Positions 19,896-32,217 of a stretch of DNA of 64,000 nt are shown piece after piece. Every line of letters starts with the position of its first letter. Position 1 is the stretch's first letter. The notes beneath the pieces were generated by a model, which was not told the DNA's origin, ran no database searches, and was given only the letters and a program-made list of their open reading frames with translations. Source of the DNA: Fonsecaea monophora (lineage: Eukaryota > Ascomycota > Eurotiomycetes > Chaetothyriales > Herpotrichiellaceae); NCBI RefSeq assembly GCF_001642475.1, contig NW_019174028.1:1-64000 (forward strand), given 5' to 3'. The position numbers and the translations under genes are program-made.

Positions 19896-20799
19896 ATTTG
19901 CGAGCGATTGTTGGAGTGGTTTCAGAAGATACGTGTACACAAGACAGAGCGAAGATGGGACACCTCTAGGAGAGAAAATTACCCTGCCTTTTTACGAGGG
20001 GAAGGGTGCTTTCGGACTACTTATATACTTCTGCGTCTGAGGTCGAGCCCTCACTTGGCACAGGTCTCGAATTGCCATTTTCGAACTCGAGTCAAGCTTG
20101 GAGGGACAACTTTTGGTTAAGCATCACTCGTTCCAGGTCTTACCTTGAGTGCTGCCCAAGCCACAGATTCGACCACCTGGACACTTTCTGTCCCTCACAA
20201 CGACTTTTGGCCTGCAGATCATTTAGTGGCGCTACAAGCCAAAAGGAAGGAGGGTGGACCGAGGCGTCTGCCTAACCTAGGTAGGTAGCTATGTGTGCAT
20301 GGGTCCCCAGTCGTAATTTTTCGCCCGGTCGTATTTTTTCACGACGTGATGAACAAGTAGAAGAAAAATACAATGGAGCTTAGGGATCAGGCTGGTGGGA
20401 AATAAGGGAGGGTTGATCAACTGGGCGTTTCACTGGATATAACTACTAATCAGGACTAGCGCGGATAGACTAGACGGGAACCCTCTCCCGGAGGGAGTGA
20501 CATCTAACGAGTCAGAATCTGAGTGGAAGCCTTGCCCGACCGCCAAAGCTTAAGCGAACCACTGGGAACTGTCTATCATTAAGGTGTGTCCCCCGAAGCC
20601 ACGTCCGATAACCCTGCCACGCACGTATTCTCGCCAGGACCAATCGGGAAACCAGAAGGGTTTTCAAAAGCCGGGCTCGACCCGACCAAAGCAGATACCG
20701 ACCAGAAGGGAGAATTTCCAGGTCGCCCCAGAGTGACGGAGCCTCAATCACCACGACTCATCCTAACCTCCTAAAAGGGAGGACGAGAAAAAGGAGAGA
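19896..20799. other. Divergent spacer, no gene seen
   Basis: Upstream of both the small minus-strand gene and the SDR gene. Short frames only. Confidence 0.5.
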
Positions 20800-22344
20800 A
20801 TGGCAGTCCAATCGACTCTCTCCACGATTCCTTCACCCCGGACCGCCATGGCCGAAACACTCTTGAACCCCCTTCTCACGGGGCCACTACTCTTCTACCT
20901 CCAGCGCAACCCGACGGTCCTCGAGAATCTGCCCTGGCCGCCACCGACCATGTCCGTGACACTTCTCCCCTTTCAACTCCCTTGGGGGATTCCCAACAGT
21001 GTCCAACTTCGGGCGACGCCGCCGCTCCGGTCGCTGAAATTCCTCTTCGTGCTCGGGCTGGTTGTGCACGCGAACCGATTCCTCAGCCGCTTGGCCCTGA
21101 ATTACTGGCACATACGCAAGCAGGGTGAGGCGTGGGATTTTCAGGCGCCGGGCAAGGAGACCATCCTGATCACGGGCGGGTGTTCCGGATTCGGGAGGGA
21201 GATGGTCAAGATGTTCGCCGCGCAGACGCAGGCCAACATTGTCGTGCTGGATGTGCAGGATTTGCCGGACGAGTTGAAGGATAGTAAGTATTTACCAACC
21301 CACCAACCAACCCACCCTTCCCAAGGTATTATAGCTCTGGACCAGGCAGAGCAGAGCTATAACGACCGCACCTTTCCAACTACGTCAACAAATACCCCCC
21401 CCCTCTCCACCTCCTACTGACCCTCGACAACCCCTTTCGTGATATAGTCTCCCGCCTATCCTACTTCCAGGCCGACCTGACCTCTCCGTCCTCCATCACC
21501 GATGCTGTGGAACTCATTTGCTCCCGGGGAACCACGCCGACGGTGCTCATCAACAACGCGGGCATCGCCCGCGCCCACACGATCCTCGACACGGACGAGG
21601 CCTGGCTCGAGAAGATCTTCCGCGTGAATTTGCTGAGTCACTTTACGCTGATCCGCCTGCTGTTGCCGAAGATGATGGCCCAGCGCAAGGGGCATGTTGT
21701 GTCGATTGCCAGTGTGAGTTTTGTCTACTCTGCTTTCCCCCTTTCCCCCCCTTTTACTCCCCTTCACACCACCCCATCACATCCTCTTATCAGCATGTAT
21801 ATACCAAATACCAAAATACCAAATATCCCGCCCTCTCAAACCTCACCCCTCAAACTCCCAACCCCTTTTCTGCCCCTCCTCCTAAACCCCCTATCTCTTC
21901 AAAGAAAAAAAGGAAAAGAACTGGTCTCTTAACATACATGAACATAAAATACAGATGGCAAGCTACACCGGCTGCGCTAGCCTGGGCGACTACAGCGCGA
22001 CAAAGGCCGGCGTCCTGGCCCTGCACGAGACGCTCCTCGCCGAGCTGCACACGCGCCACGCCTCCCAGGGCGGCCACTGCGTCCAGGCCTCGATCGTCCA
22101 CCCGATGTGGGCTCGCACCCCGCTCGTGGGAACCTGGGCGACACAGCTGTCCCGTTCGCGCCAACAGGTCCTCGAGCCCGTCGACGTCGCTGCCCCGGTG
22201 GTCCGGCACGTCCTGCGCGGCCGGAGCGGGAGTGTCTTTGTGCCGGAGAAGTTCTGGGTCGGGACGCTGTTGAGGGCCCTGCCGGACTGGGTTGGCATCA
22301 AGTCCCGCATCGACACGGCGAGGGCGACTGCGACAGGTTCATAG
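20800..22344 (+). CDS. Short-chain dehydrogenase/reductase (membrane-associated, RDH10/17beta-HSD11-like)
   Basis: Three exons (20800-21283, 21448-21713, 21955-22344) join to 379 residues; introns are 164 bp (GTAAGT/ATAG) and 241 bp (GTGAGT/ACAG). The N-terminal ~110 residues are hydrophobic (LKFLFVLGLVVHANRFL), suggesting ER or lipid-droplet anchoring. The Rossmann core follows: cofactor loop TGGCSGFG (125-132), NNAG (197-200), then catalytic Ser250 and YSATK with Tyr263 and Lys267, at the normal 13-residue Ser-Tyr spacing. V-V-L-D after the first strand suggests an acidic residue at the NAD-selecting position. The substrate is not deducible; relatives act on retinoids, steroids and other lipophilic alcohols. 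A G tract of about 17 begins directly after the stop codon. Confidence 0.88.
21329..21362. repeat. Perfect 11-bp inverted repeat in SDR intron 1
   Basis: TTATAGCTCTG at 21329-21339 is exactly complementary to CAGAGCTATAA at 21352-21362 with a 12-nt loop. It lies inside the 164-bp first intron of the SDR gene, which is otherwise rich in C-rich low-complexity sequence. Confidence 0.8.
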
Positions 22345-22959
22345 GGGGGGGGGGGGGGGGGGTTGGCCGTCGATATCACGACCATCATCTACCTCTATCA
22401 CCATACTCACCATCTCCTTCACCTTCACAATCAAAATCAGAATGACAATCACGACCATAGTCACAACCACAGGCGTCCTCTCTTAGCAGTTTTGGGGGCC
22501 ACTCGGCAGAGCTGGGGGAAAGTGAGGACACGTGATCTCAAAGTACATCCGCATTCACTACCTGAAGTGAACAGAATGGCATGAAATAATAGCACGAACA
22601 GCCAAAGTCGGCAGGTGGAACAGATGTTCAAGATACTGCGGGGATATATATATATATACTAGTTACAGGAACTTGCAAGAGTCAATTCTCCTCTCATTCC
22701 TTATTTCAATCGTTGCTCGTCGTCACGTAAATAAAAAAGGAACCCAGGCCTTCGACTTTTATTTCGACACTTTTGTGGCTTCCTCTCCGTCCAATCCACT
22801 CAAACATGATCCAACATGTCTCTCTTGTCTCCTTCGGTATCACATAGATAGATAGGTAGATAGCCGCTGGCTATATATTAATGAAACATGCCCAAACATC
22901 TCGTCCTTTTCGAGAAGTGAACGTAAAAAAAAAGCACGTGCAAGTCAAAATCAACAAGG
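22345..22959. other. Convergent 3' spacer with simple repeats
   Basis: Contains the G homopolymer at about 22346-22362, a CAC/ATC-rich low-complexity stretch at 22380-22470, a TA dinucleotide run near 22646-22658 and GATA-type short repeats near 22846-22862. No gene; 3' regions of the SDR (+) and isocitrate lyase (-). Confidence 0.7.
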
Positions 22960-24685
22960 TCAATGGAACTGCGTCTCGGTCACGCCCTTGCCCATGGCAC
23001 TGGTACTGCTGACTCCGCCAGTAACCATCTTGAGCATGTTGTCAACATAGTTGGCGCCGCTCCATTTCTGGTGGGTGACAACGTCGACCTTGTTCTCCAT
23101 TTCAGGCTCCTGGATGAGTTCGCCGTACGCACGCATGCCGCGCTTAGCAAAGGCTTTGGCAAAGGTGTCGGAAATGAGAGCGGTCGAGTGCAGGCCAGCC
23201 AAGGTAATAAATTGCCAGCAGTATCCAAGTTCGGCGAGGCGCTGAATGTACGTCTCTTGGTCTGACGAGGACATGGCGCGTTTCCAGTTGAAGGACGGAG
23301 ACAGGTTGTATGCGAGTCTAGCAAGATGTTAGCTAAATGTTCATCTCGAGAGTTTCAGGGTGACTTACTTCTGCTCTGGCCACACAGCGTGCACGCCCTC
23401 GGCAAACTCCTTGGCCTGAGCATAATCTGGCAACTTACTCTCCATCCAGATCATGTCCGCATATGGCGCATAGGCGATCGCCCTGTTCACCGCACATTCA
23501 CAGCCACCTTGGTACCTGTAGAAACCTTCGCGGGTTCGCGGGGCATCCCAGTCCCAATAGATATCAACACCCGTCAAGCCCTTGGCAATGGCACGGCATT
23601 CGCTGTTGGATTTACCCTTGGAGGCGGTCTTGTATTTCTGGATGAGCGCTGCTTTATCCACGTGGACACCGGCATTGATGGCGTCGATCACGGCGTCGTC
23701 GAACAACTTGATGCCAGCTTGGGCGATCCAGTTGTCTTCGATGGCTTGGAGTTCGTCTCCGTTCTTGCCGGCTTGTTCGGCCGCAACCATGAGATCGTTG
23801 AGCGGCTGCAGATTGGCGTTGGTGGATCCAAGAATGAAAGGGTGGTCACGGTAGTCGATGGTCGTGGTAATCAGGGTTGCTGCCTCTGAGTCGGTGCGAG
23901 CCACGGCAAGCAAGTCAACACCCATGATGTCGGCCTGGGCGCGGATTGCCACCAAACGGTTGATGTGTTCGGAAATGGGGACGAGCACTTTGCCAGCCAT
24001 GTGGCCGCACTTTTTGGTTCCTGGAGCTTGATCCTCAATGTGGATGCCCGCAGCGCCTTTTTCGATAAACAGCTTTGTGAGCTTCATGACAGCCGTCAGA
24101 CCTCCGTGGCCAGTGTCTGCGTCGGCAATGATGGGTCGGAGATAATCGTAGTTGGCCACCTGGCCTCGCTTGTCTTTGGGAGTGGTAAGGCGCTCCTCTC
24201 TCTGCTTGCGGTCGTGGAACAGCTGAGCCATGAACAGGTGCTGAACCTTGTTAGGCACAGTGTTCATCGGGTAGTCAGCCAAATCGGGAGAAGGCTCGTC
24301 GGTGGACGAGGCGGTCGAGGACGACTGCCAGCCAGACACATAGACGGTATCCAGGTATTTGTTCATCTGTGTCAGCATCGTGGGCTCGAGGCAGCCATAG
24401 GTAGCGGATGCGGTCTTGGTCTGTACCAGTCATATTAGTCGTGGCTCCTGTTTACATGGATATCTCAATTGTATTGCCTACCGCAAAACGATGCTCAACA
24501 ATCTTCCACAGCTTTTTTGACAGGTCATTGCTAGGATACTGGATCTTGAGTGTGCCTCGCTTCTGCACAATCTGCTCGGCTGTGTATGGCCGTCGTGTGT
24601 AGCGCCAGCGGGAGTCAGTCCACCACTTCTTGACGGCCTCTACATCTTGCAGGTAAAGCTGCTCTTCTTGGTCGAGGGAAGACAT
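22960..24685 (-). CDS. Isocitrate lyase
   Basis: Exons on the minus strand are 24685-24482, 24420-23369 and 23317-22960, with introns of 61 bp (GTAGGC/ACAG) and 51 bp (GTAAGT/CTAG); the joined product is 537 residues. It splits isocitrate into succinate and glyoxylate in the glyoxylate cycle, needed for growth on acetate or fatty acids. Landmarks: WRYTRRPYTAEQIV, SATYGCLEP, IIADADTGHGG, the catalytic loop KKCGHMAGK with Cys206, IARTDSEA-type and GSTNA segments, and the late TLAGLHSTAL. The start MSSLDQEEQ gives the normal fungal length; an in-frame ATG at 24724 would add 13 residues. The last residues (TETQFH) are not a classical PTS1, so peroxisomal import by SKL is not evident. Confidence 0.96.
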
Positions 24686-26109
24686 GGTGAAGGTATCAAT
24701 GACCTTTTTAAGGGCAGACGTCATATAAGAGAGTTCTCACAAGCTTCGGTAGCAGTAGTTGTCGGGATTAATGATGCTCCCACGACAATGCAGATCTCCA
24801 AAAACCTATACGGAGTGGAGAGGACAGGTGTAATACAGAGGAACCCAAGGTCTGAAGGTCGAAGATTGAGAGGCAAAGGAGGGCGACGCAGGAGGATTAA
24901 GTAAAAAAGCTCAAGCCAGGTCCAAGGGAAGCTTGGGGTCGAGGCTCGAAGGTGGTTCGAGCGTCGAGCGTCTCGCATTGCCTCTCGGCCATGGGGGATG
25001 GATCCCGATGATTCAGAAGGCAAAAAAAACCTGGAGTCCAGACATGGCAGGCTAAGCCTTTGCCGCTTGCGGCCGGATGCCAGGACGAAAAGAGATTGGC
25101 TACATGCAGGATGAGCGCGGAGGAAGCATGTCGATACCTGGATGTAGTGTCTAGTGGGGAGATGATGGTGTCGATGGTGTCGGTGCAGGATCGGCTTTTT
25201 GTGGGGGAAAGTCAATGATTGGCATGTGGCCATGACGTTAAACCAAGAAACTCCGTTCACCCGCCATTTGTCGACAGAGTGCCCGGATTGGAGGAAGAAT
25301 GATTCTCTTTGCTGGGTGGCAGCCACTCCATTGTTGCTGTCCTTACTCGTAGTATTCGGTGATGTGTGCGCAGGCAGAAGAGGAAGCAGAGGAGGTCATT
25401 GTGGTCGTTGGTTTGTGGTGGGACAAAAAATTAATGACGCAGTCTGGCCCTCAATGGCGCCTCGGCTTCTTTTGTCCATCACGAGGCATGAGACTTTGAC
25501 TGCTCTCACGTGAGCGCCCGGCAATTGCCAGTCCATCCATCGCACCTGCCGCACGCCGCTTACGCGAGAAACACCCGGAAGCCTCGTCAAGGGTCAAGCG
25601 CATCACGCCGATTGGCTCCTTAAATCTGTCTGCTGCAGCCCGGCAATTTGGTAGAATCAACGAGGTACATGGTCTACACTGTTATTAGCCGATATCGCTT
25701 GGTAAACTGTTCATCCCATACTTTTGCAACTCAGTGAGGTCCTCTACAGTAGTAGCACCTCTTTTCCCGCAGCTGCGACAAACTATTCGTAGACTATGTA
25801 TACCAACAAACTCACCCCATGGTCTATTCACCCTCCCATGTCCGCCTCTTGAAGCAAAACTCCCGCCATAACCACCCTGCCAAAAGGATACCCGATGGAA
25901 TAAGAGCCACCGACCGCAGTCTCGAGGCCTGATGTTCTCGTGCTCGCTAAAAACAAACAATCTCGTCTCTTGCGCATGATGCCCTCTAAGTCTATTCCGT
26001 GAATAGATGATGCATCGGGAAAGTTATCCACCAACTCGCTTGCCAGAAATGCGACGAAACAAACAAAACAACCCCCCAGTGACATCGGGACTGAGATCTT
26101 ACGGCCACT
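24686..26109. other. Isocitrate lyase promoter and trehalase 3' region
   Basis: About 1.4 kb between two minus-strand genes. It must hold the isocitrate lyase promoter; no binding site was identified with confidence. Pyrimidine- and purine-rich tracts occur around 24880-25200. No gene seen. Confidence 0.5.
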
Positions 26110-28639
26110 TCAGAGCGATTCCAGGCTCGAACTGACAACCGCCTCGTCCGCGGAGTCCTGTCTCGATTCGTCAGAGCCTTCTTGGATATCTTCAACCGCC
26201 CCAAGTTTGATTTCTGTCGCCTTCGCAAAGGTCTCGTATGGTGTGAGGGTGCCGAGGGCGCGCTTCATGTGCATCGGGATAAAGGACAATCCATACACGT
26301 AACTGGCATTGACCCAGCCGAATCTGAAACAATGTCAGTGAGAAGGAGGGGCAAAAAAAAAGAGAATCAGACACAATACTCACCCTTCCCGAGGCACGCC
26401 CTTGAAGTCGGCACCTTGATTACCATACTCTGCCTCAACCTTGTGTGGGTCTAGCTCCCGAGTAACATTATACTTCTCCACCACCACCCCGTTGAAGTCG
26501 ACGAATGCCTTGGTAACCATGTACAGCCACTTGTACGCCAGTCGCTGTGCTTCTTCGATATAACCATACTTGATGAAGCCTCCCCATGCCAGCATCTGCT
26601 GAGGAGCCCATCCGTACGGATAGTCCCACTGCCGATTTGGTCGATCAAGACCTACTTCGCCGCGAGACTCCTCAGTACCCGACACGAGCCCTCCGAAGCA
26701 ATCGAACTTGGGTAGAGCGTTCAGCACTAGCGCAGCCGCTTGTTTGGGAGATGCGCATCCTGCCCACATCGCCCAGAAGGTGGTTGCTGTCTCGTAAGTG
26801 GTGCGTTTTTTATGGACCGTGTCGTAGTCAAAGTACATGCCCTTGGCTTCGTTCCACATGTACTTGTCGATGCGAGCTTTGCGCAACCGTGCTCGTCGGT
26901 CCCACGTCGCCGACGTCTCGAATCCTTCTTTTCGGTTGGCGTCGGTCTGGAATTCGGCGGGTATGCTTAAGCGGTCTTTGAAATATTGCCGTATACACCA
27001 GGATATATCGATTTCGTACTTGTACAACAGCGAGTTCAGGTCGATCGTAGCCAAGTTCGCAGCACAACCCTCCAAGCGGTACGACGTGTCGTGGCCAGAC
27101 TCGCGGACGGCACGGTCATGCAAAAAGTATTCATCCAGCTCAGGCTCGTGCACCTTTTCACTGTTATATGCCTCGACAAACTCGGAAAACGTCATACCGT
27201 GTTTCTTGGCGTACGGTGTCAAAATGTGCACAAAGTGAGACGCCTCAGTCTCTGGTGGTACACCAAGACCATCGGGCCGGTATCGTGACAACCCAGTTCC
27301 GGGGTCGTAACGAGGTGCAGACATCCACACGTTATAGTATTCTTTGATGGCCGCTCGGATGGCCAAGCGTAAGAAATCCAGGGCTCCCGGTTCGTGCTTG
27401 ATCTTGTCATAGACTTTAAGCGCCATGTCGGTCAGGAAGGGTGGTTGCGATCGAGTGAGGTAGTAGGAACGGTTGGCGTTTAAAATCTTGCCATAGTGTT
27501 TGATGCAAAAGGCAAAGTTGAGGACCATGGACTTGGCCAGGTCGACCCTTCCGTTCTCAAGCAGACCCAGAGACTCCATGTAGCTATCCCATCCGTACAG
27601 TTCATTGAAACGCCCTCCCGGGACGATAAATGGCTCCCCTTTGAGTGTCTCTTGCCCGTTGACCATCTCTTTTCTCATGGCTAGAGCTAGAATGCCAGGT
27701 GCATTGTTGAGGCCCCGCACGTATTCTGCAGTGATGGGACCTTCAGGCAGGTAGCGGACATCCAGCCGCATGTCCGGACGGTCTCTCGCAACTTGGGTGT
27801 AATATTCAAATTGCTCTGGGCAGCCGGATGGGATATAGATGCGAGGCCTCGGATCGGCAGTCCAGTCTTTGGGATCGCGACCTGCTTTTTCGATTGTGGC
27901 GGCGTCCAGACAACGGGTCAGGTTGTTCCAGAATTCGTCCCTGATACGTCGCGAAAGGCGATCGACGGGGTTTTCACTCAGTCGAGAGCGGTGTATCTTG
28001 ACCACCTTCTTGCCCAAATCTTTGGCCAAAGTCAACTCTTGTAGGAGATTACTGATCATATAGTTTCCACGAACTTCGGCCGATCGGTAACCTGCAGAGG
28101 CCAGTGTGCCCAAGCTGATGTGCTGCGCGGGGGTCAGTCTCTGGAAATGTCTAGGGGTACTATAGGCCTACCTTGGGACCGTTGTCTTCTATGGTGATTT
28201 GTTGATTTTTGTCCACGTCTTCCCGTTCCAAGAGGTCCTCCAAAGTGCGGTCGACATCCACCAGTAGCTCCTGGTGTTGTTGGTGATGTTCATCTGCAAC
28301 AACCTTGTATCAGCCACCTTCTTCTGTTCTGCGTCGACGAACCATATCAAGGGGGCACATGTACGCACCGTGACTTGTCCTCCGAGCGGGATAACTGCCT
28401 TTGAAGGCCTCGAGAGCGTTTTCGCGTGTAGTTTTGATGTACTACCAAAGAGTCAGCAAGGGCCAGAACAAAAGGGGGTAGAGGGGACAGACCGAAGTGA
28501 CGGCTCTGTTTCGTGAGCCCAGTAGTTGACGTCTCACGGCTTCCTCGTCATAGTAAACAGACGGGGAGGAATAAGGGTCTCGGCGCTCGAGAGATGAACT
28601 CCGTCGACGATGATGGTGCACCGCATTTGGCAAGCTCAT
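26110..28639 (-). CDS. Neutral trehalase
   Basis: Five exons on the minus strand: 28639-28493, 28441-28369, 28293-28172, 28122-26384 and 26323-26110, all in phase, giving 764 residues (yeast Nth1 has 751). It hydrolyses cytosolic trehalose to two glucoses. The N-terminus holds a basophilic kinase site, RRRSSS at residues 11-16, matching the PKA-regulated site region of neutral trehalases. The calcium-binding-like segment DVDKNQQITIED (about residues 96-107) precedes the catalytic domain. Both trehalase signatures are present: PGGRFNELYGWDSY (282-295) and QWDYPYGWAP. The C-terminal exon reads FGWVNASYVYGLSF. There is no signal peptide, which separates it from acid trehalase. Phosphorylation and Ca2+/14-3-3 control are known for the family and inferred here. 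Confidence 0.96.
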
Positions 28640-30764
28640 GACCAGCAACCTGCCAACTTCTTTGAATTTTTCGAGGCGTAAGGAGATTTGCAGAAAAATA
28701 TTGTGCAAGAAACAATTAAGTTTTGTGCGGGTGCGCGTGAAGAGGACGTGTGGAAAAGACAACCGGATTGTCGGTGTCTTGCACGGGTGATTATTCAGAT
28801 GTTTCCCCAGGGCAGGAAACAGTATTGCAGGGAGAAGCAACGTCAGGAACGGGGACGGAGATTGGAGGCTTCGGGCAACGATGATGTCGACTGTCCAAAG
28901 CTCGGACCCGCTGAAATCTCCAGATCTTGCAGGGTTGTAGGCAGTAGGCGGTTTGGTGGCGGTGCCCGGGGTTAAGGATGGTCTTGAGTAGAGCTTTTAG
29001 GTCGATGAATTCGGCCGTGCCGAGTCAGTTTCTTCCGAGCACACGACCAGCAAAGCAGTGTAAGAATAAAGAGAATGTCGAGGGAAGGGTCAGCTGGATG
29101 AGGTGAGAAGATGTAAGGAGGTGAGAGGAGAGACTAGGGAGACGCAGATGAGGGATTTGTGTTGTTGGTCAGTGGCCGACAGCGGTGAATGCACGATGAT
29201 GAGAGGGCTGTTTTGTGTCTTGTTCGCTCAGCTGTTGGTTCCTGCCCGTGAGAGATGAACCTGAAAGAGAAAAGGAAAACAAAGCAGAATTAGCAGCAAA
29301 GACCAGCAGGACCAGCAGCAGCCACCAATGCGTGTCAAAGCAACCAGCGTCCGGGGTGTGTGGGCAGTCGCAGGTCAGGCGGACAGATGTGAACACAACA
29401 ATTGAAACCAATTATATTTTTATGGCTGAACTTTTCACCTCGCTTGGTGATGATAGATTCTCCTTTTTTCTCTCTTGTCTCTTTTCCTCTTTCTTGGACC
29501 CAGTCAAAACCTCAGGCAGAGTCTCGGAGTACTCGGTAGAATGGTCTCGATGGGGAATTTCCCTAGAGAGGGTTGCCTCGAAAAAATTTCATTCGTAGCG
29601 GGCGATCGACGCAAAGAATTGCTTTTGGTCCAGACTGCAGACTCCAATACACTGCGAATGTGCTATCTGCTTTTTGTTAGGCATTGCAGGATTGGACCAG
29701 GGGCTTGTGGGGGTTTCCAGGGGCGATCGTAGAAATGGGATATCGAACCGCCGCCGTTATCATTGATGGAGACTTTAGAGACGGGCGTGACGGAATGCTG
29801 AGAGGCTCTCGGAGTCCGTGTCAGGTGCAAACGAGGTGATCAGTGTCTCGCCAAAAAGACGGCCACAAACCTGCAGTGTGACGTGACCCCGAACCCATCA
29901 CTGCCCATCCATGCCTCGATCATCAACTTAATTAAAGCGACCCCCAAATTCTGTGGCGTGTTGTTGGTGGGCGGTCCCACCAGGGCACGACATTAGGCAG
30001 CATGCCACACACAAGATCGACAATGCCTACCCCAGGGAGGCAGGACCTCGTCTGCGCACTTGGTAAGAAGTCAACATCAATGTCTCGTATCCCCCCATGC
30101 CCCCCTTAGCCGAGTTACGACATGCTGACTTTCACCTGTCATCTTCATCTTGATCCTGTCCACCATCTGCCTCGTCAGGGTCTCAGCCTTGTTGCACACC
30201 CTGGACGCGGTTGCGGCCCCATATCCATAACTTTGCACTCGGTCCTCGAGAAGACGTTCCCCAGACGGAGCTTCTCCCCTCCATCGCTTGCTTAGCCTCT
30301 TTGTGCCGCCCACGTTTCCCTGGTTGGGGGCGAACCAATCGCTCTCACTCCAGCTTTCGCCATCCGCATTGCAGCTGCATCCGGCCGACCGTCTTGCCGT
30401 GTTCCTGCAGGGACACTTAAAAGCACTAATTAGTGAGGATCGCCCTCCACTGCGATGGAACATGGAGTCAGAAGTGCTACCCGTCCGTCCTACCCGTCTA
30501 AGATCTGCGTCCGAGAGGATCTGGTATCTCGTCCTGCTTGTCTCCCACGGTACGGGGCATTTTGTCCCTTGACACAAGACTGTGAAGAGGTAACAGGATA
30601 CTTTTTACTACTTTGGTACATTGTTCTCCGGAATGCGGTGTGCTGGTACCCAGAAGACCCCTGTTGCCATGTACCGCTACCACGACTGGTTACGGTAAGC
30701 GTCGCCAATGCCTCTGCCAACACACCGCTCTTCTCTGTCGACTAAGTACCTTGTCCCTGGACAC
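28640..30764. other. Long trehalase upstream region
   Basis: About 2.1 kb with no supported gene. As the upstream region of neutral trehalase it contains two AGGGG words (29699-29703 and 29719-29723), which match the core of stress-response elements; with only two copies this may be chance. Open frames at 30077-30577 are unsupported. Confidence 0.45.
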
Positions 30765-32217
30765 CTAGACTGCCATGCTGGTCAAGTCCATGCAAGACTC
30801 ATTCCTGTCCTGCTCGGAGGGACATACCCGCCCGCACCAACCGCACCAACTGCGCGCCGTCCCTTCGGCTTCCCTCTCCAGATATTTGCCACTTTCTCTC
30901 TCGTCTTCCCACTCCCAAACCCCAGCCCCTACCTTGACACGCTTCTTTACTTTCTTCTTGACCACTCCACCTATGCCCTCGATCTCCTGCTGGAAATACC
31001 CAGGCTTGTTACTGCCATACGCCGAATCTGGTGTGCCAACTCGGCTGAGACTGTTCCTCTCCGGATCGGACGCGTCATGCGCCTTGCCCTCAGAACACTC
31101 GATTTCCACCCAACATATAGCTTTCCCGCTCATCTCGAGGCAATCTTCTCCACGGCCGCATTTTTGAGCTTGATTTCCCAATCCCAATCCTGTTCCTAAC
31201 CCGTCACCAATGTGCGTCGAGTACCGAGAACGCCAGGTCCACACCCTTTTGTAAGTCGTGTCAGCTGCCCGCAGACTCTGCCCACATGGTGCACATAAAA
31301 ACACCCCACGAGTCTCGCAGGTGCAGGGACCCCGAAGAAATGCTGAAGAAGTAAAAGACCGGTGCGAGCAGGTGTCTAATTCGTTTTTCTCCAGACCTAT
31401 AGAGGTGTCCGGTGTAGATGAGCTGGAAGCTGACCGCTCGGACCTCATCGAACTCGCACTGGACACTGGTTGACTTTCGCTGGCATCGTCAGCAGAGCTA
31501 AGGGCTTGCAGATGCGCTTCGATTGGGGCGTCAAGACACGTCTTGCAAAGGCGGCGAAAGCGGTCCCTCAGTCTCGCAGTGCTGGGAGATTTGGCAGCGC
31601 AGTTACGGCATACAACTGTTCCGCATCGACGACATGGGGCCACCAAATCTCGAGCACAAGAGCTGATCTTGCTTGTAACACCCATCGAAGCATAGAGGCC
31701 CCCAGTATGGAGTGAATTTTCGGGACTTTGTGCCAGGGTAGTACTCCCAGAGAACTCTTCGGTATATGTTCTTTCTCTTTGTGCCAAGAGTGCTTCTGCT
31801 AGAACTGGTCTTTCGTCATGGATGCAACGCAGAGACTCAGACTTGAGTTGACGCGCATACTGTGTCAGGCCGTTGTGGACACTTCGACAGGTGGACGCGA
31901 GGGCGTCCAGATCATTGAGATCCAGATGAGAGGACAGGGAGAGAGCAATACTAATAGATCCGGAAGGTTAGTAGGTAGAGGGGGTCCATGCGAGTACGTG
32001 TCTGCGCCTACGGATAGCATGTCACTGCAGCAGCCAGTTTGTTGGCTGTTGTTGACGGTACTTGTGCACTGTCAATGCCAGAAACGCGGCTCCCTCCACC
32101 CGTGCCTCCAGTGGTAGCAGGTTTCAACTGATTTTGCTGGGATGACTTGTCCGTGTCAAAGCGCGATCGATCGCTGGTTGAGCAATCGTCGTCGTCAAGA
32201 TCGAAGAACACTGCCAT
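30765..32217 (-). CDS. F-box-like protein with cysteine clusters
   Basis: Two exons on the minus strand, 32217-32012 and 31950-30765, give 463 residues. The 61-bp intron has a GTAGGC donor, a perfect TACTAAC branch site and a TTAG acceptor. Splicing creates YPIALSLSSHLDLNDLDALA, a typical F-box opening, around residues 67-105. A cysteine cluster follows at 167-207 with pattern C-x7-C-x2-C-x4-C-x2-C-x17-C-x2-C (PCRRCGTVVCRNC; LCKTC), a FYVE/RING-like zinc-binding arrangement. Two smaller Cys groups lie further on (CTCETRGVFLCAPC; WCGWCGRVC). F-box proteins are substrate receptors of SCF ubiquitin ligases, so that role is inferred. Without the intron the F-box is split and would be missed. The N-terminus (MAVFFDLDDDD) is acidic and disordered. 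Confidence 0.8.

Noticed and set aside
22346..22362. G tract as telomeric or special regulatory DNA
   Set aside because: A simple homopolymer next to a stop codon; no TTAGGG repeats.
30077..30577. 166-codon minus-strand gene
   Set aside because: No ATG-supported model, motif or splice structure; composition not convincing.
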